Source: JADJEK01 sp052034255
Lineage (GTDB): Bacteria > Planctomycetota > B15-G4 > JADJEK01
Direction of reading: 5' to 3'
DNA length: 64,000 nt
Assembly: GCA_052034255.1 (NCBI GenBank)
Contig: JBPOIU010000017.1
Span: forward strand, 5,126-69,125
The position numbers and the translations under genes are program-made. Shown here piece by piece: positions 55,901-64,000 of this stretch (the first letter of the stretch is position 1; the number at the start of each line of letters is the position of its first letter). Under the pieces are notes generated by a model. The model saw nothing but the letters and a program-made list of their open reading frames with translations. It was not told the origin of the DNA and did no database searches.

Positions 55901-56149
55901 GATGTGCGGGTGATCCATCATGGCCAACGCTTGGCGCTCGGCCTCGAAGCGCGCGATCACCTGCTTCGTGTCCATGCCGAGCTTGATGATCTTCAGAGCC
56001 ACGCGCCGCTTCACCGGCTCGCGCTGCTCCGCCATCCAGATCGTCCCCATCCCGCCTTCGCCGATCTGCTCGAGCAGCTTGTAGCGGCCGATCTGCGCGC
56101 CCGGCTGTTCGCCGCTCGCGGCTGACTCGAGGTCGACGTCGTGCGTCAT
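52946..56149 (-). CDS. transmembrane Ser/Thr protein kinase with TPR repeats
   Basis: A 1067-residue protein. Residues 22-300 are a Hanks-type kinase with GEGGMG loop, catalytic Lys53 (VALKIIK), HRDIKPSN (Asp146), DFG (167-169) and APE-equivalent SPEQ. A membrane span at about 348-370 (VVAGGIVAAALVLGVVGTS) follows, then ten or more TPRs of the kinesin-light-chain style (repeated patterns such as GRxADAEPLFVEALEMxRRL). This kinase-TM-TPR layout is common in Planctomycetota. The kinase should be cytoplasmic; the TPR tail lies on the other side of the membrane and probably recruits partners. All catalytic residues are intact. Targets are unknown. Confidence 0.95.
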   Translation of the reverse strand: MTHDVDLESAASGEQPGAQIGRYKLLEQIGEGGMGTIWMAEQREPVKRRVALKIIKLGMDTKQVIARFEAERQALAMMDHPHIAKVLDAGATETGRPYFVMEYIKGIPILAYCDQERVDTSGRLELFASVCHAIQHAHQKGIIHRDIKPSNVLVTLHDGVPVPKVIDFGIAKATNSELTSKTLFTEHRQMIGTPAYMSPEQAEMSGLDIDTRSDIYSLGVLLYELLTGTTPFDMQALLEGSFAEMMRTIREVEPHKPSTRISALGETAARTAQQRHVDVKKLGAALRGDLDWIVMKCLEKDRTRRYETANGLAADIRRHLNDEPVTAGPPSAAYRMRKFVRRNRGQVVAGGIVAAALVLGVVGTSTGMMRAVAERERAETAAAQEKKARTRAETISEFVTTALKASDATNADGRQDMTILAAMDAAIADLESGRFRDDPETEAGLQDTIALILMNNGQVARAEPLAAHAFATRKRLYDGDHVEVAASLNTLGDALYAIGRFADAEALYAQRLEMERRLRGGDHQEVAASLDNLAQARVALGRLAESEPLFVEALEMRRRLVTGDHQDVAESLNNLAGMYANAGRPADAEPLFVEALGMYRRLHPGDYPYVAVALGNVATIRCTLGRYAEAEPLAVQTLEMYRRLFAADHQGTAFALMYVAQARRGLGRPADALPLAVEALEMRRRLYGGDHPILGESLVIVAELLIQLGRDAEAEPLLVEAVESLARFFPRGHFDTTRALSALASVRIRLGRTEEAEAAFAKLTEILERLEPGNFRAAVESALLLANTLVDSGQPDAAQPHFERALAISRRIAPRDDMLVADTLNEVGVFFWSRGRLDRSIPLFEEGLALRDAAGGRQDPSTILAVGNLGINYLAAGRLDEALPLLEDAYETSRQLSDRGPCAQYLLKAYAMSVEASRPVDSAKVAALIELVVAELRETLPQDGPDFAAGLAGYALTLLRLQAWTSAEPLLRECLAIRDAKAPEDWTTFNTKSLLGAALLGQQRFDEAKPLLLDGYRGMKEREATIPAEAAVRIPEALERLVRFYEATGEPTEAAAWRAELDEARVK

Positions 56150-56254
56150 GGCGCCCCCAGGCTCGAAATCCCGAGGCCGCCTTCTACCCGATTGCGCGAC
56201 CCGCGGGCTCGTGCCGCATGGCGTACGACCTCCACGGCGACCACCACCCCACGT

Positions 56255-56620
56255 TCAACGCACGAGCGTGAACGCCGACGGTGCGCCCGCGACCGCGTCC
56301 GCGCCGTTCACGACGATCGGCTGCACGAGGAACGTGAACGCGTCGATCGTCGCGGGCACCAACGCTGGCGCCGGAACCGTGAAACTCAGCGTGTCGGCTG
56401 GCGGGGTGATCGAGCCGAGCACGAACAGCCCGATGAACGGCGGCGGGACGATCAGCCAGCCCGGGATCGCGAGCGGAAGGTGCGCGTCCTGGATCGACCA
56501 CGCGAGCCACGCGAGATCCCGCCGGCAGTGCGGGAGCTGGGGCACGAAGGCGGTTGCGCCACCTCCGACGCCCAACCGTGCGTGATTCTCGTCGTCGTGG
56601 GTGATCTCCCGCGGGTCTGT
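56255..56620 (-). pseudogene. fragment of a secreted planctomycete-type protein
   Basis: On the minus strand, the last ~105 codons of an open frame ending at 56255 read like the C-terminal beta-domain of secreted proteins of this phylum: hydrophobic turns such as LPLAIPGWLIVPPPFIGLFV and TLSFTVPAPALVPATID. The upstream part of the frame is Arg-rich and not protein-like, and no proper start or signal peptide exists. It is probably a gene remnant. The rest of the 650-nt gap (56150-56798) shows nothing else I can support. Confidence 0.4.
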
Positions 56621-56798
56621 CTCCGCGGATCCACGATTCGTACGCGAGTCGACGAGCCGTCCGCCGCTCGCTGCGCCGCGCGGGCGCTGGACTTCTGCCG
56701 CTTCGTGCGTTCGCCGCTCCGATACCCGCGTCACGCGGCACCTGCGTTGCGCGTTGCTCGTGCGGTCGTCCATTCCGTTCACGGAGGTGAGCTTCGCC

Positions 56799-59480
56799 AT
56801 GATTCGCGCATGGTCTTCGATCTTCGTGTCCGCGTCGTGCCTCGCCGCTTCCGTCGCGTGGGGACAAGACTGGTCGTCTCTGGAAGACGCCGTCGAGGTT
56901 TCCTCCGAAACGGCGGCCGGCGCGTTACCGGGCGCCGCGGCCCGCGGGGCGCGGCTGCTGCGACTGACCCAGACGGTCGACGGATCGCACGATGGCCGAC
57001 TCGTCGCGGTGTACGCCGATGCGAATCACGACGAGGCGGTGTGGAGTCCTCTCGCGCTCGAGCACCTGCCGCGCGACGTCTTCGTCCGCCACTCCGATGA
57101 CGGCGGCAAGACATGGACCGATCCGGTCAACGTGTCGAACTCGGCGAATCTGTTCTCCGCGCTGACCGATCACGACGGCGACGGCGCCGCCGAACCCTAC
57201 TTCGGCGATTGCGAGGATCCGGTCGTCTTCGCCTCGGGCGATCGCATCGTCGTCGCCTGGATCGGCGCATACGTGCCGGCACCTGGTTGGGAGTTCGGAG
57301 ACGTCGGCGCGAACGCGGCGCAAGGCGCGATCGAGTACGAAGACGACGCGCTGAAGGTCGGTACGCGCACGGTGCCGTTCCACGCCGTGTTCGCCGCGGT
57401 CTCGACCGACTGCGGCAGTTCTTGGGTGCGCGGGGACATCGCGCATCACGCTCCCGCACTGCAGTTGACGGCGGGTGCGCGCGATGCCGCGCGCGTCGTC
57501 CAGCACGGAGCCGGTTCGCGTTGGGCGTTGGCTTGGCAGGAAGATCCGAACGGCTCCGTTCCGGTGTTCGTCGACGACGGTGACGACGCTGCCGGGGCAT
57601 GGGCCGCGAACGGCACGGACGTCTGGTACACGTTCGCCGCGAACGTCGCCGCGTTCCCCGACGATCTCGTGAGCCACGTCGCGCCATTGTCGAACCACAG
57701 CGCGTACGACCTCACTCTGCCCGGTGCGCCGCTGTCCGGCCCCGCTGGCTCCATCGAAGGTCACGCCGCCGTTCGCCCCGCGCTGGCACTCGTCGTCGAC
57801 GGCCCGACGATTCGTGCACTCGTCGCCTATGAGGAGTCGAAGGCCGATCCCGGCGATCTCGACGGCGCACGCCCGCCGATCCGCCCGCTGCAGCAACAAG
57901 GAAAGGCGGGCCCGACGCTCGGAACTCCTGAGTCGACGAAGGACGTCGTGCTCGCGAGCGGCGCGACTTCGGGGCGCACGATCCAGTTCCATTCGTTCGC
58001 GTTCGATGCGCCGGCACAAAGCGGCGCGCCAACGAGCCGCAGCGGCAGCGCCGGCACGACGGTCTCGTCGCTGCTCGAGAACGCACGGAGCGCGCAGCTC
58101 GCGTCCCGAACGCCAAACGGCATCGACCCCGCGCTGTGCGTCGTCTGGCGCCAGGGCTTCGGCAAGCTCGGCACGCCGGCCGACGTCGTCGGCAAGCTCG
58201 CGCCGACGCTCGACGAGCCAGCGCTCGCCGCCGCCGTGGCGCGCAACTTCAGCGCGGACACACCGACGGCTCTTCCCGCGGATCTGGGCGACTCGACCGC
58301 GACGAATCCGGTCGAGGATGCGTTCGAGCCTCGCCTGCTGCTCCGCGGGCCCGACGTGTTCGTCGGTTACGCGTACGCCGCGCACCGGCAACTCGCGCGA
58401 ACGACGGATCAACAGAACTACGACTTCTGGCTGCGGCGTTCGACCGACGGCGGCTCGACGTGGCTGGCGCCGGAGAATCTCACGACGCTTCCGCCCACGG
58501 CGAACGTGCTCGACGTCGCGTTGATCGCACCGCCCGAACTCGGACCGGACGTCGACCCGGCGCTCGTCGTCGCGTTCGGCGCGCGGACGAAGAGCTCCGG
58601 TCTCGCGGGAGATCTGTTCATTCGGCGCACCCGCGATCTCGGCGCGACGTGGACGCCGGCGATGCCGTTCGCGAACACGCCCGAACCGGAGTTCGCTCCG
58701 CAGCTCGTCGCGACTCCGAGTGCCTCGACGATCGGTGCGCTGTGGTTGCGGAACGGCCTCGTCGACGACGCGATGTTCGCGGAACTGTCGAACTCGTGGT
58801 TCACGCCGGGCGACCGCTTGAGCGTGACGTTCCCGAACGCGGGAGCGACGGTGGACGCCGAATTCGACGCGCTGTTCCACGAGCGCCTGAGGCTGACGTT
58901 TCCGAAGTCGAAGACTCCCGCGCGCGTTCGGGTGCTGGTGTACGGACCCGTCGAGGACATCCCCGGCCCCGCGTTGGCGGTGCCGATCAAGAGTTTCGTC
59001 GTGAAGGTCGGCAAGGCACGCATCCGCCGTGTCGTGCGACTGCCGATGACCGGTCGCTATCGCCTCAGCTTCGAACACGTCGCGCTGAACGTAGGACCGA
59101 TCGTCGTCAAGACGGGTCGATCGCTGCCGCTGCGCGCGCGTCCGCGAAACGTGACGATGAAGCCGCACGGACCGGCGTTGGCGTGTGACGTGTTGGCGTT
59201 GCTGCTCGAGGACGCGACGCTCGACCTCGTCGCGAAACCGAAGAAGGGCTTCGCGGGATCACTCGCCGTCGGGTTCGACACTCCGCTCGGCGCGGCGTTC
59301 GACCTCAGCGGATTCGACGTCTCGATCGGGGCCGCGAAAGCGTACGCCGGTGTCCCCGCGCCTTCGATCGGCGCGTACACGGTCGGACTGTCCGGCTTCA
59401 GCAAACCGAGCGAGAGTGTGCGCTTGAAGATCGTCCCGCACCAACCTCCGCCGGGGGACGCGCAACTGGCGCTGCCTTGA
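56799..59480 (+). CDS. secreted BNR-repeat protein, choice-of-anchor O-like
   Basis: An 893-residue exported protein. ATG 56799, with GGAGG about 11 nt upstream, gives a signal peptide (MIRAWSSIFVSASCLAASVA then WGQ). Asp-box/BNR-like repeats are visible (VRHSDDGGKTWTDPVNVS, RRSTDGGSTWLAPENLT), as in sialidase-type beta-propellers. The arrangement, with a CEDP segment (YFGDCEDPVVFASGDRIVVAW), recalls the choice-of-anchor O family of large bacterial surface proteins. The C-terminal ~230 residues are beta-rich and may be an adhesion or anchoring domain. No hydrolase active site is evident. Confidence 0.7.
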   Translation: MIRAWSSIFVSASCLAASVAWGQDWSSLEDAVEVSSETAAGALPGAAARGARLLRLTQTVDGSHDGRLVAVYADANHDEAVWSPLALEHLPRDVFVRHSDDGGKTWTDPVNVSNSANLFSALTDHDGDGAAEPYFGDCEDPVVFASGDRIVVAWIGAYVPAPGWEFGDVGANAAQGAIEYEDDALKVGTRTVPFHAVFAAVSTDCGSSWVRGDIAHHAPALQLTAGARDAARVVQHGAGSRWALAWQEDPNGSVPVFVDDGDDAAGAWAANGTDVWYTFAANVAAFPDDLVSHVAPLSNHSAYDLTLPGAPLSGPAGSIEGHAAVRPALALVVDGPTIRALVAYEESKADPGDLDGARPPIRPLQQQGKAGPTLGTPESTKDVVLASGATSGRTIQFHSFAFDAPAQSGAPTSRSGSAGTTVSSLLENARSAQLASRTPNGIDPALCVVWRQGFGKLGTPADVVGKLAPTLDEPALAAAVARNFSADTPTALPADLGDSTATNPVEDAFEPRLLLRGPDVFVGYAYAAHRQLARTTDQQNYDFWLRRSTDGGSTWLAPENLTTLPPTANVLDVALIAPPELGPDVDPALVVAFGARTKSSGLAGDLFIRRTRDLGATWTPAMPFANTPEPEFAPQLVATPSASTIGALWLRNGLVDDAMFAELSNSWFTPGDRLSVTFPNAGATVDAEFDALFHERLRLTFPKSKTPARVRVLVYGPVEDIPGPALAVPIKSFVVKVGKARIRRVVRLPMTGRYRLSFEHVALNVGPIVVKTGRSLPLRARPRNVTMKPHGPALACDVLALLLEDATLDLVAKPKKGFAGSLAVGFDTPLGAAFDLSGFDVSIGAAKAYAGVPAPSIGAYTVGLSGFSKPSESVRLKIVPHQPPPGDAQLALP

Positions 59481-59485
59481 GCACC

Positions 59486-59532
59486 GAGTCCGCAGGACTC
59501 CGCGAGCCCGCGGCGCGTGCCGCGGGCTCGCG
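59486..59532. terminator. double hairpin between convergent genes
   Basis: GAGTCC-GCA-GGACTC (59486-59500) is followed at once by CGCGAGCCCGCGGC-GCGT-GCCGCGGGCTCGCG (59501-59532), a perfect 14-bp stem with a tetraloop. It occupies most of the 57-nt gap between the convergent genes ending at 59480 and 59538 and probably serves both. Confidence 0.65.
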
Positions 59533-59537
59533 TCACG

Positions 59538-59903
59538 TCAGCGCTTCACGAGGACTTCGAATCCGCTGTACGCCATGCGCTTGAAGTCGAACGGCGTGTT
59601 CTCCGGGTTGCACATCGCCGCCACGCGCGGATCGCTCATCACGCGCTTGTTCACCTGATCGCGGTGCTTCTTCGACTTGTAGACGATCCAGGCGAACACG
59701 ACGGTCTCGCCGGCCTTCGGCTTCGCGAGCTTCGTGAAGTTCATCGGGCAGCCCTTCGGCGCCAAGTCCTCACCGACGCTTTCGCAGTATTCGAGCGCAC
59801 CGAGCTCGAGCCACAGTTTCGACGCTTTCGTCGCGAGCTTCTTGTAAGCCGCGAGGTTCTTCTTCGGGAGCGGAAGCACGAATCCATCCACGTACTGAGC
59901 CAT
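59538..59903 (-). CDS. DUF1428 family protein
   Basis: A 121-residue member of the DUF1428 (YbaA-like) family, an alpha-beta ferredoxin-like fold. Characteristic text: YVDGFVLPLPKKNLAAYKKL, EYCESVGEDL, FAWIVYKSKKHRDQVNKRVM, and FDFKRMAYSGFEVLV. Length is normal. The function of the family is not established. ATG 59903 has AGGA just upstream. Confidence 0.9.
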   Translation of the reverse strand: MAQYVDGFVLPLPKKNLAAYKKLATKASKLWLELGALEYCESVGEDLAPKGCPMNFTKLAKPKAGETVVFAWIVYKSKKHRDQVNKRVMSDPRVAAMCNPENTPFDFKRMAYSGFEVLVKR

Positions 59904-60014
59904 TTCCTGTCACTCCATGGACCTTTGGGACGATCGAGATCGCTCGACCCGACGAGGCCACTCGATCGACGATCGATGGAGGGCGCCGTGTTGTGGCCGA
60001 GCACGGCGCAGGCT

Positions 60015-60020
60015 TAGCAT
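60015..60020 (+). promoter_or_regulatory. possible -10 element
   Basis: TAGCAT, 73 nt before the ATG at 60094, in a GGCTTAGCAT context; it fits the TAGNNT pattern at other starts in the window. No -35 recognised. Confidence 0.2.
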
Positions 60021-60093
60021 CCGGACCCAGCCCAGCAAACGTGAGATTCGCGGAACCCCGCGCCCGTGAACCCACGCCGGAGGAGAACCTCAC

Positions 60094-61407
60094 ATGTCGA
60101 TCCGAATCCTCGCCGCCGCGTTGTGCGTGAGTTCGATTTGCGCGATCGCGCAGTCCGGAGTCATCGTCGTCGACGCGAGCAACGGACCCGGCACCGACTT
60201 CACGTCATTGAAAGCCGCGCTCGCCGCCGCGGCGAACGGCGACATCGTGCTGATGCGCTCGGGCGTCTACGACGGCTTCCACGTAATCAGCGGCAAGTCG
60301 GTCTCCGTCGTCGCCGACGCTGGCGCGACGGTGACGATCAAGAATTCCGACATGGCGTCATTCGTGACGGCGTCGCTGCAAGTGGTCGGGGCGATCCCCG
60401 GTCCGGTGCTCATTCAGGGCTGTCGGATCGAGTCGTCGCTACTGACCGCGAGCACCCCCGCGAGCGGCGCGCTGCGCATCGCCACCACCGGAACCGTCGG
60501 AGACGTTTTCATCGACAGCTGTGTCGCCGAGGCGGAGGTCGGCAGCTCCATCGAGGCCGTGGGCACGTCGCGCACCACGATCACGCAATGCGAGGGACAC
60601 GGTGGAGACTCCCACATCCTCTTGCCCGGCACGTTCCCCGCCGGGCTCGGCTTGTTCTTGGCATCGACCGCCGCAACCGCTCCCACGTCGGTGTTCGCCT
60701 CGGCGTTCTTCGGGGGGAATGGAATGGTCCAGGATCCACTCTCGAGCTCCTTACTGCTGTCGGGCGGCGCGGGGATCCGCAGCACGACATTGAACTCGGT
60801 TCGGAACAAGCTCATCTCCGGCACGATCGCGCAAGGCGGCGACGGCAGCGACGCCACGCTCGGTGGGCCGACCTGCGTCGCGCCGGGCTCGGGCGGTCAC
60901 GGGGTCGAAGTCATCGCCGGCTTCGGGCCGTACTACGTCGACGGTTCATTCGCCGGAGGAAGTGCGGGCATCGATCCGACGCCATGCGCTTCAAGCGCGA
61001 GCAACGGCTTGCCCGAAGGCGTGAACTTCCTCGGGTTGCCGGGAGTCCATCTCGCCGCGCAGCCGAGCCGTGTCGTCTCGCATGCTCCGGTGCGTGAGGG
61101 GGACGCGGTCACGCTGTCGATCGAGGGCCCGCTGAACCACGCCGCGTTCGCGGTCATCGGTTTCTCGCCGACCCACGTGATCGCGCCCGAGTTGGCGGGA
61201 TCGCTGGTCGTGAACCCGAACACGATCGTCGCACTCGGCTCGATGCCGCCCGCGGGCTCGATCACGCTGTCGACGCACGCGCCGACGATGCCCGTCGGCG
61301 TCGAGGCCGGCATCGTCTACCTGCAGCCGATCACGCAGGACATGACGAGCGGGCAAGCGACCCTCGGCGCACCATCCGCGCTCGTGATCCTCGACCAATC
61401 GCTGTGA
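60094..61407 (+). CDS. secreted beta-helix protein
   Basis: A 437-residue exported protein. ATG 60094 has GGAGGAG 8 nt upstream, and the signal peptide ends near AIAQS. Residues ~25-150 follow the pectate-lyase/parallel-beta-helix pattern that starts IVVDASNGPGTDFTSLKAAL, then AAANGDIVLMRSGVYDG. The remainder is glycine- and serine-rich beta repeats, and the C-terminal ~90 residues resemble the terminal beta-domain common in planctomycete secreted proteins. No catalytic residues are identified; it may be structural or carbohydrate-binding. Confidence 0.75.
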   Translation: MSIRILAAALCVSSICAIAQSGVIVVDASNGPGTDFTSLKAALAAAANGDIVLMRSGVYDGFHVISGKSVSVVADAGATVTIKNSDMASFVTASLQVVGAIPGPVLIQGCRIESSLLTASTPASGALRIATTGTVGDVFIDSCVAEAEVGSSIEAVGTSRTTITQCEGHGGDSHILLPGTFPAGLGLFLASTAATAPTSVFASAFFGGNGMVQDPLSSSLLLSGGAGIRSTTLNSVRNKLISGTIAQGGDGSDATLGGPTCVAPGSGGHGVEVIAGFGPYYVDGSFAGGSAGIDPTPCASSASNGLPEGVNFLGLPGVHLAAQPSRVVSHAPVREGDAVTLSIEGPLNHAAFAVIGFSPTHVIAPELAGSLVVNPNTIVALGSMPPAGSITLSTHAPTMPVGVEAGIVYLQPITQDMTSGQATLGAPSALVILDQSL

Positions 61408-61434
61408 CGAACTGCGAGCGCCCGTCGCGACGCG

Positions 61435-62424
61435 TCAACCCGCGGCGACGAGGCGCTCGACGTACGCTTTGACACCGTCCTCGAGGGACGTGAACGGCTT
61501 CGACCAGCCCGCTTTGCGCAGCTTGGTCATGTCCGCTTGCGTGAAGTACTGATATCGCTCGCGTAGCTCGGCCGGTGTATCGATGAAGTCGATCGCCGGC
61601 TCGAGCCGCAGCGCCGCGAACGTCGCCTTCACGAGATCGAGGAACGTCCGCGCCTGACCCGTGCCGAGATTGAAGACGCCGCGCGGCAACGGCGTCCTCC
61701 ACGCGTGGTGCAACACGTCCACGACGTCGCCGACGTGGATGAAGTCGCGTTGCTGATGGCCGTCGGCGATGCCGGGCTTATGGCTCTTGAACAACTTCAC
61801 GCGGCCGTTGCCGCGGATCTGGTCGAACGCGTGCAACACGACGCTCGCCATGCGGCGCTTGTGGCGCTCGCCGTGGCCGTAGACGTTGAAGAACTTGAAG
61901 CCGCTCCAGGCCGGCGGCGCGCGACCATCGCGCTCTTGCGCGAGCGCCCAGCGATCGAAGATCAGCTTTGAGTCGCCGTAGGGATTGAGCGGCACCAACC
62001 GATCGAACTTCGACTCGTCGTCGACGTAGCCGTGCTCACCCGCGCCGTACGTCGCCGCGCTGCTCGCGTAGACGAACGGCAGGCGTCGCGCGCTCGCGAA
62101 CGTCCACAGCGCCTGCGAATACTCGACGTTGACGCGGCGCAAGTACTCGACGTCCATCTGCGTCGTGTCGGTGCAGGCGCCGAGATGGACGATGCCGGCG
62201 AGCTCAGGGAGTTCCGCCCCGCCGCTCCTGCCGAGCATCGGCAGCAGCAGATCGCGATCGACGATGCGCTGGAACGTGATGCCGTTCAGCTCCGGGCGCT
62301 CCTTGAAGTGGCGCGTCGCATCGACCGCGATGACGGGGATGCCGAGCGCGTTGCACGAAGCCACGAAGCGCGAGCCGATGAACCCCGCGGCGCCGGTCAC
62401 GAGAAGGGATTGTGGAATCGTCAT
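61435..62424 (-). CDS. hldD: ADP-L-glycero-D-manno-heptose 6-epimerase
   Basis: A 329-residue extended SDR that epimerises ADP-heptose for lipopolysaccharide core synthesis. Features: Rossmann GAAGFIG (11-17), the HldD-specific HLGACTDTTQMD block, catalytic Tyr/Lys in NPYGDSKLIFD, and FFNVYGHGERHKRRMASV, which is diagnostic of the family. ATG 62424 is used; the upstream extension reads into the promoter region of the divergent gene. It implies an LPS-type outer envelope. Confidence 0.93.
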   Translation of the reverse strand: MTIPQSLLVTGAAGFIGSRFVASCNALGIPVIAVDATRHFKERPELNGITFQRIVDRDLLLPMLGRSGGAELPELAGIVHLGACTDTTQMDVEYLRRVNVEYSQALWTFASARRLPFVYASSAATYGAGEHGYVDDESKFDRLVPLNPYGDSKLIFDRWALAQERDGRAPPAWSGFKFFNVYGHGERHKRRMASVVLHAFDQIRGNGRVKLFKSHKPGIADGHQQRDFIHVGDVVDVLHHAWRTPLPRGVFNLGTGQARTFLDLVKATFAALRLEPAIDFIDTPAELRERYQYFTQADMTKLRKAGWSKPFTSLEDGVKAYVERLVAAG

Positions 62425-62543
62425 CGGCGCGAGTCTGGCATCGTCGCCCCACGTCCCGCAAGCCATCGCCATGCGTCGGAACGACACGGCGACATCGATT
62501 CGTGCGCGGCGTACAGTCGAGGCGTCCGGCGGAGGAGACGTCC

Positions 62544-63824
62544 ATGAAGCGCAAGAAGCAACGCAAGATCGGCTCCAAGGAGCTCCGACCCGAATCGCTG
62601 ATGATGAGCTACGGCTACGATCCCGCGCTCTCGGAAGGCGCGATCAAGTCGCCGATCTTCCAGACGTCGACGTTCGTGTTCCGCTCCGCCGAGGAGGGCA
62701 AGAAGTTCTTCGAGCTCGCCTACGGCCTGCGCGAGAAGAAGCCGGGCGAGACGATGGGCCTGATCTACAGCCGGCTCAACAACCCCGACATCGAGATCCT
62801 CGAGGATCGCCTCACGGTGTGGGACGAGGCCGAATCCTGCGCGTCGTTCGAGAGCGGCATGGCCGCGATCGCGACCACGCTGTTCGCGTTCTTGCGGCCG
62901 GGTGACGTCGTGCTGCACAGCGTGCCGGTCTACGGCGGCACCGACTTCCTGCTCTATCGCATCCTCTCCGAGCACGGCGTGAAGGCGATCGGCTTCCGCG
63001 CGCACGAAGGGCCCGCGGGATTCCAACGCGTCGTCGACGCGCTCGGCGACGACCGCAAGCGCGTGGCGATGGTCTACGTCGAGACGCCGGGCAATCCGAC
63101 CAACGCGCTCGTCGACATCCGCGCCTGCGCGGCATTGGCGAAGAGCCTCGGCTTGCACAACGGGCGCCGCGTGCCGGTCGTCGTCGACAACACGTTCCTC
63201 GGCCCGTTGTGGCAGCGTCCGCTCGAACACGGCGCGGACCTCGTCGTGTACTCCGCGACGAAGTTCCTCGGTGGCCACAGCGACTTGATCGCCGGAGCCG
63301 TACTCGGTGCCAAGGAATGGCTCGACCCTGTGCGCGTCTATCGCACGATCCTCGGCACGATGTGCGGACCATGGACCGCATGGCTGCTGATGCGCAGCTT
63401 GGAGACGCTGAAGCTGCGCATGACGTCGGCGATGAAGAACGCGCGCTACGTCGCCGACTTCCTCGCCGACCATCCGAAGGTGCAGCGGGTCCACTACCTC
63501 GGTCACCTGAAGGAAGGCGATCCGGAGTACGACCTCTACCGTCGGCAATGCCTCGCGCCGGGCTCGATCGTGTCGTTCGAAGTCGTGGGCGGCGAAGCCG
63601 AGTGCTTCAAGCTGCTGAACGCGCTGCAGCTCATCAAGCTCGCCGTGAGCCTAGGCGGCACCGAGTCACTGGCGTCGCATCCGGCGACGATGACGCATTC
63701 GGACATCGCGCCGGAGGATCAGCGCGCGATGGGCATCACGTCGTCGATGATCCGCCTGTCGGTCGGGATCGAACATCCCGAGGACCAGATCGCGGACCTA
63801 GCGCAAGCGCTCGACGCGACTTGA
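62544..63824 (+). CDS. cystathionine gamma-synthase / methionine gamma-lyase family PLP enzyme
   Basis: A 426-residue Cys/Met-metabolism PLP enzyme. ATG 62544 has GGAGGAG 6 nt upstream. The PLP Lys240 is in VYSATKFLGGHSD, with Asp215 (VVDNTFLGP) and a tyrosine-bearing YSRLNNPDIEILEDRL phosphate-site block. The C-terminus has SLGGTESLASHPATMTHSDI. A short insertion (ELAYGLREKKPGETMGLI) is unusual. Whether it acts in trans-sulfuration, methionine gamma-elimination or sulfhydrylation cannot be settled by eye. Divergent from hldD, with the promoters sharing ~120 nt. Confidence 0.9.
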   Translation: MKRKKQRKIGSKELRPESLMMSYGYDPALSEGAIKSPIFQTSTFVFRSAEEGKKFFELAYGLREKKPGETMGLIYSRLNNPDIEILEDRLTVWDEAESCASFESGMAAIATTLFAFLRPGDVVLHSVPVYGGTDFLLYRILSEHGVKAIGFRAHEGPAGFQRVVDALGDDRKRVAMVYVETPGNPTNALVDIRACAALAKSLGLHNGRRVPVVVDNTFLGPLWQRPLEHGADLVVYSATKFLGGHSDLIAGAVLGAKEWLDPVRVYRTILGTMCGPWTAWLLMRSLETLKLRMTSAMKNARYVADFLADHPKVQRVHYLGHLKEGDPEYDLYRRQCLAPGSIVSFEVVGGEAECFKLLNALQLIKLAVSLGGTESLASHPATMTHSDIAPEDQRAMGITSSMIRLSVGIEHPEDQIADLAQALDAT

Positions 63825-63908
63825 CCGTCGCGGCGGTACGACGCGGTGCGACGCGACGATCGCGTCGCATCGACGATGGATGATCAGCCGCGCCGTCCGG
63901 TGAGGCCT

Positions 63909-63965
63909 GGGGGACGAAGTCCCACAGGCCCCCGGCCTGATGAATGCGGGGGGACTTCGTCCCCC
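63909..63965 (+). terminator. inverted repeat after the PLP-enzyme gene
   Basis: GGGGGACGAAGTCCC (63909-63923) pairs with GGGACTTCGTCCCCC (63951-63965) around a 27-nt spacer; each arm is also self-complementary. It lies 85 nt past the stop. Possible terminator or a copy of an interspersed palindrome. Confidence 0.4.
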
Positions 63966-63977
63966 GCACCCCCTCGT

Positions 63978-63998
63978 GGGGGGGGGGGGGGGGGGGGG
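63978..63998. other. run of 21 G at the window end
   Basis: An uninterrupted G21 tract followed by CC. Most likely a low-signal or assembly artefact at a contig end, not biology. Confidence 0.6.
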
Positions 63999-64000
63999 CC

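Noticed and set aside
62425..62543. SAM or methionine riboswitch upstream of the PLP enzyme
   Set aside because: The gap is only 119 nt, shared with the divergent hldD promoter, and shows no conserved SAM-riboswitch core.

Overview
This 64-kb window is high-GC bacterial DNA, most likely from a member of the Planctomycetota. Several gene types point that way: an ECF sigma factor fused to a membrane anchor and carboxypeptidase-type beta-sandwich repeats, a Ser/Thr kinase with one membrane span and a long TPR tail, large secreted proteins with planctomycete-type architecture (BNR-like, beta-helix, rhamnogalacturonan-lyase-like), and RNase HII-like and PcRGLX/YetA-like families. This is a family-level inference; there is no rRNA in the window.

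Layout. 1-7.3 kb: a zincin metallopeptidase running off the left edge, an ammonifying nitrite reductase pair (nrfH-nrfA), a GNAT acetyltransferase, a beta-carbonic anhydrase and the giant sigma-factor fusion. 7.5-18.3 kb, all minus: lon, a PDZ lipoprotein, galT, glgA, a PAS/GAF histidine kinase, a receiver-only response regulator and glgC. The two-component pair sits inside a glycogen/galactose operon. 18.4-23.8 kb: two tandem paralogues of a secreted polysaccharide-lyase-like family. 24.2-34 kb, all minus and tightly packed: a lipid/isoprenoid operon of two phosphodiesterase-like proteins, a short-chain prenyl diphosphate synthase, a dolichol/phytol-kinase-like protein, a DUF92/VTE6-like protein, a UbiA prenyltransferase, an extended SDR and a membrane protein. 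34.2-40.9 kb: a carboxypeptidase-regulatory-like protein, a FabZ-like dehydratase, a structured intergenic region with a possible ncRNA, lgt interrupted by an in-frame amber codon, a pseudo-receiver, an RNase HII-like protein, a transglutaminase-like lipoprotein, an inverted-repeat element and a degenerate sensor protein.

41.1-52.0 kb: a 10.8-kb integrative element in the 3' half of tRNA-Asp(GTC), bounded by identical 106-bp direct repeats. It carries a tyrosine integrase, an XRE regulator, a primase-helicase, an excisionase-like protein, a winged-helix protein, a small membrane protein and a restriction-modification operon (two DNA methyltransferases plus a PLD-family nuclease) that is visibly more AT-rich than the host. 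The attachment core lies inside the integrase reading frame. In the integrated state the integrase ends at a TAG supplied by host tRNA sequence, while the frame-matched remainder of the gene (74 codons) is stranded at the other end of the element. Excision would restore a longer, 521-residue integrase.

52.1-64 kb returns to host genes: a GNAT protein, the TPR kinase, a fragment of a secreted protein, a choice-of-anchor-like secreted protein, a DUF1428 protein, a beta-helix secreted protein, an HldD-type epimerase and a cystathionine gamma-synthase/methionine gamma-lyase family enzyme. The window ends in a run of 21 G, probably a sequencing or assembly artefact.
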